37,309 nucleotides of DNA. Origin: Chloroflexota bacterium (lineage in GTDB: Bacteria; Chloroflexota; Limnocylindria; Limnocylindrales; CSP1-4). Made by a program: the position numbers and the translations under genes. Position 1 is the stretch's first letter. The number at the start of each line of letters is the position of its first letter. The notes under the pieces are model-generated. The model worked only from the letters and a program-made list of their open reading frames with translations. It searched no databases and had not been told where the DNA came from. The stretch is from positions 1 to 37,309 of the forward strand of contig JAICUI010000031.1 in NCBI GenBank assembly GCA_025935925.1, given 5' to 3'. Positions 16,453 to 24,155 of the stretch are shown here, piece after piece.

Positions 16453-17412
16453 CTACCTCGCCACCGCGACCGCCGGCCCTAGCAGCTCCGGAAGGACGGA
16501 ACCCGCCGCGAGGTGCGCATCGAGCCCCGTCCGTCGCAGGACGTCGTCCAGGTCCTCGACCGTGCCCGGGTCGGCCGCGGCCCCCGGCGCCCGGAGGGTC
16601 GCGTGCGCGATCGCGCCCCGTCGCTGGTAGACGAGCTTCCGGATCGGGAGGTTGAGGAGCGCCTGGTTCTCGAACCGGATCAGCGTCGCGAACCGGTCGA
16701 ACACCGCAGCTGCGCCCTCGCGATCGCCCGCGAACCAGCGCGTGACCACGGCCACCAGCACCTCCGGGAACCCGAAGCCGGTCATCGTCCCGTGGCTGCC
16801 GCGCCGCAGCTCCTCGAGCAGCATCCCGCCGCCCAGCCCGCCCAGCACGATGACGTCGGGCGAGCCCGCGACGAGTCGGCCCGTCTTCGGCGGCGTCGGC
16901 TCCTCCTCGAGCTTGATCACCCGGCACGCCGGCGCCTCCGCCGCGAGGGCGAGCAGGAAGTCGGACGTCATCTGGACGCCGGAGCTCGCCGGGTGGTCCT
17001 GCACGACGACCGGCACCGAGACCGCCGACGCGACCGCCAGGTAGTGCCTTCGAAGCGCGGCGTCCGTCGCGCGGGCGAGCGGCGGCGGGGCGAGCATCAC
17101 CGAGTGCGCACCCGCCGCCTCGGCCTCGCGCGCGAAGACGATCGCCCGGTCCGTCGACGCGTGCGACACGCCGACGCACACCGGGATCGACGAGCCCGCG
17201 GCCGCCATGACCGCATCGATGACCGCCGATCGCTCGGCGTCGCCCAGGCGGCCGGCCTCGCCGAGGACCCCGAGGATCGTGATCCCGTCGACGCCTGTCG
17301 CGCGGACGAACGACACGAGCCCGCTGACCGACGCGAGATCCAGCTCGCCCGACGGCAGGAACGGGGTCGGGACGATGTTCCAGGTCCCGCGCAGGGCCGA
17401 GATGTCACCCAC
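16453..17412 (-). CDS. DapA-like Schiff-base aldolase/lyase
   Basis: This 319-residue TIM-barrel protein belongs to the dihydrodipicolinate synthase/N-acetylneuraminate lyase superfamily. The Schiff-base lysine is present (VIKLEEEP, Lys167) and the glycine-rich loop reads GVLGE (48-52) instead of GTTGE. The catalytic Tyr of the usual YNxP motif is replaced by QDHP (138-141). True DapA activity is therefore unlikely; a sugar-acid or keto-acid aldolase, or a dehydratase, is more plausible. The start is a GTG at 17412 with no Shine-Dalgarno, but a TAGCCT -10-like box lies exactly 6 nt upstream, so the mRNA is probably leaderless. It stands alone on its strand between the SDR and the two-component genes. 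Confidence 0.85.
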   Translation of the reverse strand: MGDISALRGTWNIVPTPFLPSGELDLASVSGLVSFVRATGVDGITILGVLGEAGRLGDAERSAVIDAVMAAAGSSIPVCVGVSHASTDRAIVFAREAEAAGAHSVMLAPPPLARATDAALRRHYLAVASAVSVPVVVQDHPASSGVQMTSDFLLALAAEAPACRVIKLEEEPTPPKTGRLVAGSPDVIVLGGLGGGMLLEELRRGSHGTMTGFGFPEVLVAVVTRWFAGDREGAAAVFDRFATLIRFENQALLNLPIRKLVYQRRGAIAHATLRAPGAAADPGTVEDLDDVLRRTGLDAHLAAGSVLPELLGPAVAVAR

Positions 17413-17546
17413 GTCGCGAGGCTATCACCGGCGGGCGGGGACCCGGCTCAGCGCGTTTGGCCGCGCCGTCGCGGGCGAACGGACACCGTGGGCCGTGCCA
17501 GACGACGGCGGTCGAGGCACCCGATGGCGATCGTCCTGGCGCGGGG

Positions 17547-18803
17547 CTACCCCGGCCACGCGAGCTCGACCGCCGTCCCGCGCCCGTCCGCGTCGCGGCC
17601 GACGTCCAGGCGCGCCCCGCAGGCCCGTGCCTCCGCGCGCATGTCGGCGATGCCGCGCCGCCCGGCCCGCGTCGCGGCGGCCTCGTCGACCGGCGGCCCG
17701 TCCCCGTCGTCCTCGACGCGCAACCTGACGGACCGTGCAGACGCCGCGACGGAGACGCGGGCGTGCGACCCCAGCGCGTGGCGGACGACGTTGTCGAGCG
17801 CCAGCTGGGCAACGCGGAACGCGGCGCGCTCCACGTCCCGAGGCGGGCGTCCGCCGTCCGCATCGACCGGCGCCACCTCGATCTCCACCCGCACCGTCGA
17901 CCGGTCCTCGACCCGCTCCGCCAGCCATTCGACGGCCGCGAGCAGGCCGAGCTCCTCGAGCACGATCGCCCGCCGCGCCACCAGCAGCGACTCGACGTCG
18001 TCGACCGCCATTCGCAGGTCCGCCGCCAGCCGCTCGACCGTGCCGCCGGCCTCGGCCTCGGCCAGCGCCCGGCGGAGCGAGGGCAGCACGTCGGCGTGCA
18101 GGTCGGCCGCGATCCGCCCACGCTCGTCCTCGGCCGCCTCGGCGCGCCCGGCCTCGCGGCCGGGCACGAGCTCGTCGACGAAGACCCGCAGCACGGACAG
18201 CGGTCCCGCCGCGCGATGCCCCCCACCGGCCTCCGCCGTGACGCGCGCCCGGGTCCGGTCGAAGGCGGGTCGCAGGTCGCGCACGAGCCCCGTGACCGTC
18301 AGCCCGGCCAGCACCGCGAGCCACACCGAGTACGGCACGCCGCCGTCGTAGCCGCCGAGGGTCCGCCCGACGAACGACGCCGCGAGCCCCGTGCCGAGCA
18401 CCGCCACGGACCCCCAGGCGAGCGCGACGGCGAGCCGCGACCGACGCCCGTCGGCGGTGGCGTATGCGGCCGCGATCGCGATCGGCACCATGACGGCGAT
18501 CGCGACAAGCGCGCCGAGGACCGGCGCGGGCTCGAACCCGTTCGTCGCGCGGTACTCCCGGATCATCCCGGACACCGCGAGCGCGGACGCCGCCGAGCCG
18601 ACGACCGCGGCGCACCAGGCGAGCGTCGGCGCCCACGTGTTGGTCAGCGCGATGACGACGATCGCGGCGACGGCCCACAGGTGCGGCACGAGGTCGGACG
18701 CCGACGGCGGCGGCGCCGCGAACGGGTTGAGGATCCGCAGCAGGAGCGACGCGACGGCGAGCGCGATCGTCGCCACGGCCGCCAGCCGCAGCGCCCGGGT
18801 CAT
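17547..18803 (-). CDS. NarL-type sensor histidine kinase
   Basis: The 418-residue kinase has five or six membrane helices in its first about 175 residues and no recognisable extracellular sensor domain. The dimerisation/phosphoacceptor region is HisKA_3-like: ERGRIAADLHADVLPSLRR with His236. The ATPase domain has an N-box with Asn338 (LALDNVVRH), VEDDGDGPP (about 363-371) and a G-box GRRGIADM (381-388). It should autophosphorylate on His and pass the phosphate to the response regulator encoded just upstream. Its ATG overlaps that gene's TGA (ATGA, 18800-18803), showing tight translational coupling. The signal is unknown; the membrane-embedded sensor suggests envelope or lipid-soluble cues. 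Confidence 0.9.
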   Translation of the reverse strand: MTRALRLAAVATIALAVASLLLRILNPFAAPPPSASDLVPHLWAVAAIVVIALTNTWAPTLAWCAAVVGSAASALAVSGMIREYRATNGFEPAPVLGALVAIAVMVPIAIAAAYATADGRRSRLAVALAWGSVAVLGTGLAASFVGRTLGGYDGGVPYSVWLAVLAGLTVTGLVRDLRPAFDRTRARVTAEAGGGHRAAGPLSVLRVFVDELVPGREAGRAEAAEDERGRIAADLHADVLPSLRRALAEAEAGGTVERLAADLRMAVDDVESLLVARRAIVLEELGLLAAVEWLAERVEDRSTVRVEIEVAPVDADGGRPPRDVERAAFRVAQLALDNVVRHALGSHARVSVAASARSVRLRVEDDGDGPPVDEAAATRAGRRGIADMRAEARACGARLDVGRDADGRGTAVELAWPG

Positions 18804-19435
18804 GACCGGCCCATCTCCGTCACCCAGCCCTCGCGCAGCGCGAGCACGGCGAGCTCGGTGCGCGAGAGGACGCCGTAGCGGTCGAACAGCCGCCGGAGGT
18901 GGCTCTCGACCGTCTTCTCGGTGACGCCGAGCCGCACGCCGATCTCGTCGTTGGACGCGCCGCCGCACAGCAGCTCGAGCACCTCGATCTCCCGGTCGGA
19001 CGGCCGCCGCGGCGCCGAGCGGATCGCGCGCAGCATCGCGGCCGAGAACGCCGTGCCGCCGCCCGCGACCGTGCGGACGGCGTCGAGGATCTCGCCGACC
19101 TCGCTCGTCTTGATGAGGTACCCGGCCGCGCCCCGGTCGAACGCGGTCCGGATGAGCGGCGGCTGGTCGAAGGACGACAGCAGGAGGACCGCCGGCCCGT
19201 CCTTGCCTACCGCGTCGAGCAGCCGCAGCCCCTCCGCCTCGCCCGCGAGCTGGACGTCGCTCACGACGACGTCGATGCGCGCATCGGCCGCCGCGAGTGC
19301 CGCGCGCGCCTCGTGCAGCGACCGCGCCGTGCCGGCCAGCGCGAGGTCGTCGGCGGCCGTGACCGCCCGCGCGACGGCATCGAGGATCGCGGGATGGTCG
19401 TCGACCAGCAGGACGCGGACGGGATCGCTCCTCAC
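18800..19435 (-). CDS. NarL/FixJ-family response regulator
   Basis: This 211-residue regulator has a receiver domain with Asp12/13 (LLVDDHPA), phosphoacceptor Asp60 (VVVSDVQLAG) and Lys109 (AGYLIKT). A LuxR-type helix-turn-helix follows (about 145-200: SDREIEVLELLCGGASNDEI, then a VTEKTVESHLRRLFDRYG recognition segment). The partner kinase is encoded immediately downstream with a 4-nt overlap. The start is a GTG at 19435. It lacks a ribosome-binding site but has TAGGCT 7 nt upstream, suggesting a leaderless transcript. Target genes are unknown; the divergent lipoprotein gene 184 nt away is an obvious candidate. Confidence 0.93.
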   Translation of the reverse strand: MRSDPVRVLLVDDHPAILDAVARAVTAADDLALAGTARSLHEARAALAAADARIDVVVSDVQLAGEAEGLRLLDAVGKDGPAVLLLSSFDQPPLIRTAFDRGAAGYLIKTSEVGEILDAVRTVAGGGTAFSAAMLRAIRSAPRRPSDREIEVLELLCGGASNDEIGVRLGVTEKTVESHLRRLFDRYGVLSRTELAVLALREGWVTEMGRS

Positions 19436-19619
19436 GGGGCGGAGCCTAGCGTGCCGCGCGGCCGCCGACGGGGCGCCGTTGTGATGCGCGTCCCTTGCGC
19501 GCGCAACGGCCCTGCAACGGGACGAGGACTACGGTTGCCTCCGCGCTCGAACCCCAGCCTGGCTCGGCCGTGCCCTCCAATCCCGTGGCGCGCGCCGGGA
19601 CCGCACCTCGGAGGTCACG

Positions 19620-20273
19620 ATGACCCGCTCCTTCCTGCTGCGCCTCGGCGCCACCGTCGCCATCGCCGGCGCATTCGCGGCGTGTTCCGGCACCGGCACC
19701 ACGTCGACCACCGCGCCGACCGTCGCGCCGACGACCGCACCGACCGAATCGGCATCGGCCACCACCAGCGAGGCGCCGTCGGAGTCCGCCGCCACGAGCG
19801 AGGCCCCGTCGGGCTCGGCGGAGGTCTCGTTCGCGCCGTCCGGCTCGCCGACCGCCCGCACCGTCCAGATCCAGGCGGGCGACGACCGGTTCATGAACAC
19901 GCCGGTCGATCCCGTCCCGGGCACGATCATCACGTTCCGCAACGTCGGCCAGCAGGCCCACGGCATGTGGGTCCTGATGCGCAACGCGGACGCGACCAAG
20001 ACCCAGACCTTCGACAACATCGCGAAGCTGAGCCCTGCCGACCTGTTCAAGTTCGTCACCGTCGTCGGCGTCCTGACCGCCGACCCGGGCCAGGAGGCCC
20101 AGGGCCAGATCGTGCTCGATCAGCCCGGCGACTACGCGATCGTCGACCTCCTGCCCGTCGGCAGCACGACGGCCCCGGCGAGCCCGGACCCGAGCGCGAT
20201 CCCGACCGGCATCCCGAACCTCACCAAGGGTCTCGTCTCGACGTTCTCCGTCGCGGCGCCGGCGGCGTCCTGA
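19620..20273 (+). CDS. Secreted lipoprotein, possibly cupredoxin-like
   Basis: This 217-residue lipoprotein has a signal peptide ending in FAA-C (Cys22), then a Thr/Ser/Ala/Pro linker to about residue 80 with EAPS(E/G)SA-type repeats. The folded part starts at RTVQIQAGDDRFMN. Segments such as PVPGTIITFRNVGQQAHGMW and the late GDYAIVDL strand resemble cupredoxin-like beta-sandwiches, in which a His near the middle binds copper; a full set of copper ligands is not visible. Function unknown. The ATG at 19620 has GGAGG 5 nt away. A 12-bp palindrome, ttgcgcgcgcaa (19495-19506), in the shared upstream region may be a regulator site. Confidence 0.75.
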   Translation: MTRSFLLRLGATVAIAGAFAACSGTGTTSTTAPTVAPTTAPTESASATTSEAPSESAATSEAPSGSAEVSFAPSGSPTARTVQIQAGDDRFMNTPVDPVPGTIITFRNVGQQAHGMWVLMRNADATKTQTFDNIAKLSPADLFKFVTVVGVLTADPGQEAQGQIVLDQPGDYAIVDLLPVGSTTAPASPDPSAIPTGIPNLTKGLVSTFSVAAPAAS

Positions 20274-20314
20274 CGCCGGCCTGACCCGCGCCTCGAGCGC
20301 ATCCGTCGCCGCCC

Positions 20315-20345
20315 GTCGCCTGTCCGGCAGCCCCGGGCAGGCGAC
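20315..20345. terminator. Bidirectional terminator hairpin
   Basis: Arms gtcgcctgtccgg and ccgggcaggcgac (13 bp with one U-G pair) with a 5-nt loop lie between two convergent genes, the lipoprotein (stop 20273) and the carboxypeptidase (stop 20352). It could end transcription from both sides. Confidence 0.65.
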
Positions 20346-20351
20346 GTCGTG

Positions 20352-22028
20352 TCAGCGGCGGATCCGGACGTCGTCGACGCCGGCCTCGACGAGGTTCCCG
20401 GCACCGCCGTCCACCGCCTGGACCACGACCCGGACCGTCTGCCCCGCCCACGCATCGATCGAGAGGTAGACCTGCGTCCACGCCCCGTCCCGGTCCACCG
20501 GCTTGCCGCGCTGCTCGAACACGGTCGTGCGGGTCCCGTCCTGCGCCTCGATCTGGACTCGGAACAGGTCCGCCGAGGTGGAGGTCGCCGCATGGGCGAA
20601 CAGGTAGTAGAACGACAGCTGGCCGACCTTCGCCGGGTCGGCATCGAGCGTCACCGGCCGGCTGCGCATCGTCGTGCGGCCGCCGTCGAGGTCGTTCGCC
20701 GCCGGGCGGGAGCCTGCCGCCGCGCCCGTCACCAGCGCGCGCTGGCCGGACGACGCGGCGAGCTGCTTGGGGCCCGACTTGCTCGTCGGCGCCGGGATCC
20801 CGCGCTCCCACCGGCCGGCGGTCGCCGTGTCGGTGCCGTATGGGTCACGCGTCCAGCCGCGGTCGAGCTCGAAGTCGTCGTACAGGGGCCCGCAGTTGCG
20901 GTTCGCCGCGGCTGCGTCGACCGCCGCGTACGGGCAGTCGGCATGGTCGATCAGGTACAGGATCGCCGAGCGGTTGCGCGCCGTCTGGGCCGCGATCCTC
21001 GAGTCGTCGGGGTAGTGGTCGCCCCAGACCGTCGGCTTCTCGGTCGGATAGAGCTCGAAGGTGAACGAGAAGATCCGGTGCTGGAAGTACAGCCAGTCGA
21101 TCTGGTCGCCGTCGGTGATGTAGAGGTCCGATGACTGCTCGGCGGTGTAGCCGTTGCGGGCGGCCATCGCCCTGCCCAGCGCGACGAACGCGTCGTGGTC
21201 CTGGACCGTCATGTCGCGCGGGACGTTGGTCTTCGTGTGGCCGTAGGGCCACAGGATCAGCTCGCCGTTGGTGTGCAGCGTGATGTGCGTCCGGATCTGC
21301 TGGACGCCGTTGATGACGCGGCTGTTCACGAAGTCGCGCAGCGCCCGGGTCTCGGGCGCGGACCACGGCGCGGGCCCGCGATACGTCTCGGCCGACTTGT
21401 TCGCCGACGAGCCGCCGCAGCACCCCCAGTCGTAGCCGTAGTTGCGGTTGAGGTCGGTGTAGATCGCCGTCCCGCTCGGCGTCCTCTGGCGGTTCTTGCG
21501 CCAGGCGCGGAAGGGGTCGCCGGTCAGGTCGTAGCGCATGCCGTCCGGGTTGAGCGCGAACACGATGAACGTCTCGCGGGTGTCGACGAGGCGGGTCACG
21601 GTGGGGTCGGTGCCGTAGTCGTCACTCAGCCAGTGGAGGATGGCGAGCGCCTGCTCCGTGGTGAGGTGCTCGCGCGCGTGGTGGAGGGCGTCGATCAGCA
21701 CCTCCGGCTCGTCCTCGTCGGTGTTCACGTTGTCGCTGACCTTGGCCATCCAGATGTCGCGGCCCTGGTAGCTCTTGCCGATGGAGAACACCTTGACGAT
21801 GTCGGGGTGGTCGGCCGCCGCCTGCATGATCTCGGCGACGGTCTCGGTCCAGTTGTGGTAGCCGCTGTCGTAGGCGGGAAAGTCGGGCTCGGCGGCGCTC
21901 GTGCGGGCGCTCGTCGACGGCGCGGCCACGGGGGTGGCGACGACCGCCGGCGCCGCGACCGCCGCGGCGAGGAGCAGGGGACCGATCGCGCGCGCGAGGC
22001 GCACGGGAGCGCGGGGGGTGAGTCGCAT
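20352..22028 (-). CDS. Secreted M14 zinc carboxypeptidase
   Basis: This 558-residue exported peptidase trims C-terminal residues from peptides. A signal peptide (about 1-35, hydrophobic LLLAAAVAAPAVVA) precedes an M14 catalytic domain of the carboxypeptidase T type. The zinc ligands are His117 and Glu120 in HHAREHLT and His252 in THITLHTNGE. The substrate-binding NPDGMRYD and DLNRNYGYDW segments and the catalytic Glu325 in FTFELYPTE are present. Residues from about 395 form a beta-jelly-roll-like accessory domain (LSFYYLFAHAATS, VYLSIDAWAGQTVRVVVQAV) that may bind carbohydrate or cell wall. The gene has no ribosome-binding site; CACCCT lies 6 nt before the ATG. It is divergent from the MerR gene. 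Confidence 0.95.
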   Translation of the reverse strand: MRLTPRAPVRLARAIGPLLLAAAVAAPAVVATPVAAPSTSARTSAAEPDFPAYDSGYHNWTETVAEIMQAAADHPDIVKVFSIGKSYQGRDIWMAKVSDNVNTDEDEPEVLIDALHHAREHLTTEQALAILHWLSDDYGTDPTVTRLVDTRETFIVFALNPDGMRYDLTGDPFRAWRKNRQRTPSGTAIYTDLNRNYGYDWGCCGGSSANKSAETYRGPAPWSAPETRALRDFVNSRVINGVQQIRTHITLHTNGELILWPYGHTKTNVPRDMTVQDHDAFVALGRAMAARNGYTAEQSSDLYITDGDQIDWLYFQHRIFSFTFELYPTEKPTVWGDHYPDDSRIAAQTARNRSAILYLIDHADCPYAAVDAAAANRNCGPLYDDFELDRGWTRDPYGTDTATAGRWERGIPAPTSKSGPKQLAASSGQRALVTGAAAGSRPAANDLDGGRTTMRSRPVTLDADPAKVGQLSFYYLFAHAATSTSADLFRVQIEAQDGTRTTVFEQRGKPVDRDGAWTQVYLSIDAWAGQTVRVVVQAVDGGAGNLVEAGVDDVRIRR

Positions 22029-22098
22029 CCGCGGAGGGTGACAGATCGCCGAGCGGCCGGGCCATCCCGAAAACGGACCATGACCAATCGCTGCGGTC

Positions 22099-22127
22099 TT
22101 GACATGGTGACGTCGTACTGTCATGAT
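22099..22127 (+). promoter_or_regulatory. Near-consensus promoter of the MerR-type regulator gene
   Basis: A perfect TTGACA (22099-22104) is followed by a 17-bp spacer and CATGAT (22122-22127), with TGT just before it as an extended -10. The GTG start codon comes 6 nt later, so the transcript would be leaderless. GACGTC (22109-22114) sits near the centre of the spacer, where MerR-type operators usually lie. Confidence 0.75.
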
Positions 22128-22133
22128 CGGCCC

Positions 22134-22748
22134 GTGCCGGACGACCCGTACACCCTCGCCGATCTCGCGCGGCTCGCGGACGTGACGCCGCGCACCGTGC
22201 GCTACTACGTCGCGCAGGGGCTGCTGCCGTCGCCGGAGGCGGCGGGACCGTCGACCCGGTACGGGGAAGTCCACCTGGCGCGCCTGCGGCTCATCCGGCG
22301 GCTCCAGCGCGAGCACCTGCCGCTCGCCGAGATCCGCGCCCGGCTGTCGTCCATGAACGACGCGGAGATCGCGACCGCCGCGGAGCCGCCCGCCGCGGAG
22401 CCGGTAGGTGGCGCGCTCGACTACGTCCACAGTCTCATGGCCCGGAGCGGCGTCGCCCCGAGCCTGCGGCCGCGCGCCGCCGCGGAAGCCCGCGCACCGT
22501 ACGCCGGAGCGTCACGGGCCTTCAGGCTTCGTGTCGACGACCAGCCGCCGCCGGCCGCTGCGCCGGTCGCCGCGACCGAGCCGCCCGCGAACCCGGCCGC
22601 CACGCAGCCCGACCGCTCGACCTGGGAGCGGCTCGTCATCACCCCCGACGTGGAGCTCCACGTCCGCCGCCCGCTCGACCGTCACACCAACCGCCGTGTC
22701 GACCAGCTCGAACGCATCGCCCGCGAGCTCCTCCGGGACGACGTCTGA
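22134..22748 (+). CDS. MerR-family transcriptional regulator
   Basis: This 204-residue regulator begins with a MerR winged-helix domain (YTLADLARLADVTPRTVRYY, then LLPSPEAAGPSTRYGEVHLARL and LPLAEIRARLSSM). A Pro/Ala-rich middle follows (about 80-165) and then a conserved-looking tail, WERLVITPDVELHVRRPL, ending with DQLERIARELL. The metal-binding cysteines of MerR/ZntR are absent, so a small molecule or protein signal is likelier. The GTG at 22134 fits the promoter just upstream; in-frame ATGs at 22080 and 22104 would lie on the promoter. It is followed after 37 nt by the vWA gene and probably controls it. Confidence 0.9.
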   Translation: MPDDPYTLADLARLADVTPRTVRYYVAQGLLPSPEAAGPSTRYGEVHLARLRLIRRLQREHLPLAEIRARLSSMNDAEIATAAEPPAAEPVGGALDYVHSLMARSGVAPSLRPRAAAEARAPYAGASRAFRLRVDDQPPPAAAPVAATEPPANPAATQPDRSTWERLVITPDVELHVRRPLDRHTNRRVDQLERIARELLRDDV

Positions 22749-22785
22749 CCATCACGCATCTCGAACATCCCCGAAGGAGTCCGCC

Positions 22786-24108
22786 ATGACCACCCACGAC
22801 CAGCCGTCCCGTCTCGTCGATCCGCGCCTCGTCGTCCGTCCCGACCGGCGGCTGATCCGCGCCCACGGCCGGAGCGAGCGCTACCTGCTCGTCGAGGTCG
22901 TCGCGCCGACCATCGCCGCCGACGTCGCGCACAGGCGCCCCGCCGTCAACCTCGCGTTCGTCCTCGACCGCTCGGGGTCGATGGGCGCGAACAACAAGCT
23001 GCCGCTGGCGAAGCAGGCGACGCTCGAGGCGATCGACCGGCTGGACGTGGCGGACCGATTCGCCGTGGTGACGTACGACGATCGCGTGGACGTGACCATG
23101 CCCGCGACCGACGCGACGCCGGACGCGCGGCGCACGGCGAGTCGCGCGCTCGCCACCGTCGAGCCACGCGGCAGCACCAACCTCCACGCGGGCTGGCTCA
23201 CCGGTTGCGAGCAGGTCGCCGCGGGCCTCGCGGAGCAGGGCGTGAACCGCGTGCTGCTGCTCACCGACGGCCTCGCCAACGTCGGCGTCACGGACCGGGA
23301 GCAGCTCGCGAGGCTGGCCTTCGACCTCCGGAAGCGGGGCGTGACCACCAGCACGTTCGGCGTCGGCGTGGACTTCGACGAGGCGCTCCTCCAGGGCATG
23401 GCCGACGAGGGCGGCGGTCACTTCTACTTCGCCTCGGACGTGGCCCAGATGCGCGATCACATCACGTCGGAGGTCGGGGAGACGCTCGAGGTCGTGGCCC
23501 GCGAGGTCGTCCTGGAGCTCGTCGTGCCGGAGTCCGTCCACGTCGACTCGCTGTCGCCGTTCCGGGTCGAGGGGTCGGGTGGCCGCGCCCGGGTCCTCCT
23601 CGGCGACATGGTGTCCGGCCAGGTGCTCACGATCGCCCTCCGGCTCACCTTCGACTTCGGCGACGTCGGCCGCGAGGTCGGCGCGCTGGTCCGCGTCGGT
23701 GACCGCGACCACGCGTTCGACGCGGCATCGCCCGCGCTTGCCCCGGTCTCGCTCGCCTGGCAGTACGCGGACCACGCCGCGAACGACGCGCAGGCCCGGG
23801 ACGTCGAGGTCGACCGCGTGGTCGCGGAGCTGTTCGCGCAGCGCGCCCGCCAGGAGGCCGTGCGGCTCAACCGCGAGGGCCAGTTCGAGGCGGCGCGGGC
23901 GGCGCTGGGCGGCGTCCGCCAGCGGGTCGCGGGCTACGCGGGTCGGGACCAGCGGCTGAACGAGATCGTCGCCGAGCTCCGGGACCAGCAGGACCGGTTC
24001 GCCGCGCCGATGCCGGAAGCCTCGCGGAAGTCGGTCCACTACCAGGCGAGCCTCGCGTCGCGCATGCGCCAGCCCGACGGCAGGTCGACGAAGGCCGACC
24101 GCGCCTGA
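22786..24108 (+). CDS. von Willebrand factor A domain protein
   Basis: This 440-residue protein has a vWA domain (about 53-235) with an intact metal-ion-dependent adhesion site: DRSGSMG (Asp61, Ser63, Ser65), Thr131 in RGSTNLHAG and Asp161 in LLLTDGLANVG. The N-terminal about 50 residues and the beta-rich region after the domain resemble YfbK/Ca-activated-channel-like proteins. The C-terminus is helical and Arg/Gln-rich (AELFAQRARQEAVRLNREGQ). No signal peptide or membrane helix is visible, so it is probably cytoplasmic and works through metal-dependent protein contacts. The ATG at 22786 has GAAGGAG upstream. The upstream MerR-type gene is its likely regulator and operon partner; no AAA ATPase of the MoxR type is nearby. 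Confidence 0.9.
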   Translation: MTTHDQPSRLVDPRLVVRPDRRLIRAHGRSERYLLVEVVAPTIAADVAHRRPAVNLAFVLDRSGSMGANNKLPLAKQATLEAIDRLDVADRFAVVTYDDRVDVTMPATDATPDARRTASRALATVEPRGSTNLHAGWLTGCEQVAAGLAEQGVNRVLLLTDGLANVGVTDREQLARLAFDLRKRGVTTSTFGVGVDFDEALLQGMADEGGGHFYFASDVAQMRDHITSEVGETLEVVAREVVLELVVPESVHVDSLSPFRVEGSGGRARVLLGDMVSGQVLTIALRLTFDFGDVGREVGALVRVGDRDHAFDAASPALAPVSLAWQYADHAANDAQARDVEVDRVVAELFAQRARQEAVRLNREGQFEAARAALGGVRQRVAGYAGRDQRLNEIVAELRDQQDRFAAPMPEASRKSVHYQASLASRMRQPDGRSTKADRA

Positions 24109-24118
24109 GCCGTGGCGT

Positions 24119-24148
24119 TTGACCGGGCTCGGAAGCACGGGCGACCAT
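24119..24148 (+). promoter_or_regulatory. Candidate leaderless promoter of the transaldolase gene
   Basis: TTGACC (24119-24124), an 18-bp spacer and GACCAT (24143-24148) precede the ATG at 24156 by 7 nt. The TTGACC starts 10 nt after the vWA stop, so the transaldolase gene can be transcribed independently. Confidence 0.5.
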
Positions 24149-24155
24149 GGTGCTG

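Noticed and set aside
22080..22133. An earlier ATG (22080) as start of the MerR-type protein
   Set aside because: It would place the TTGACA/CATGAT promoter inside the coding region and add residues before the HTH that are not part of the family domain.
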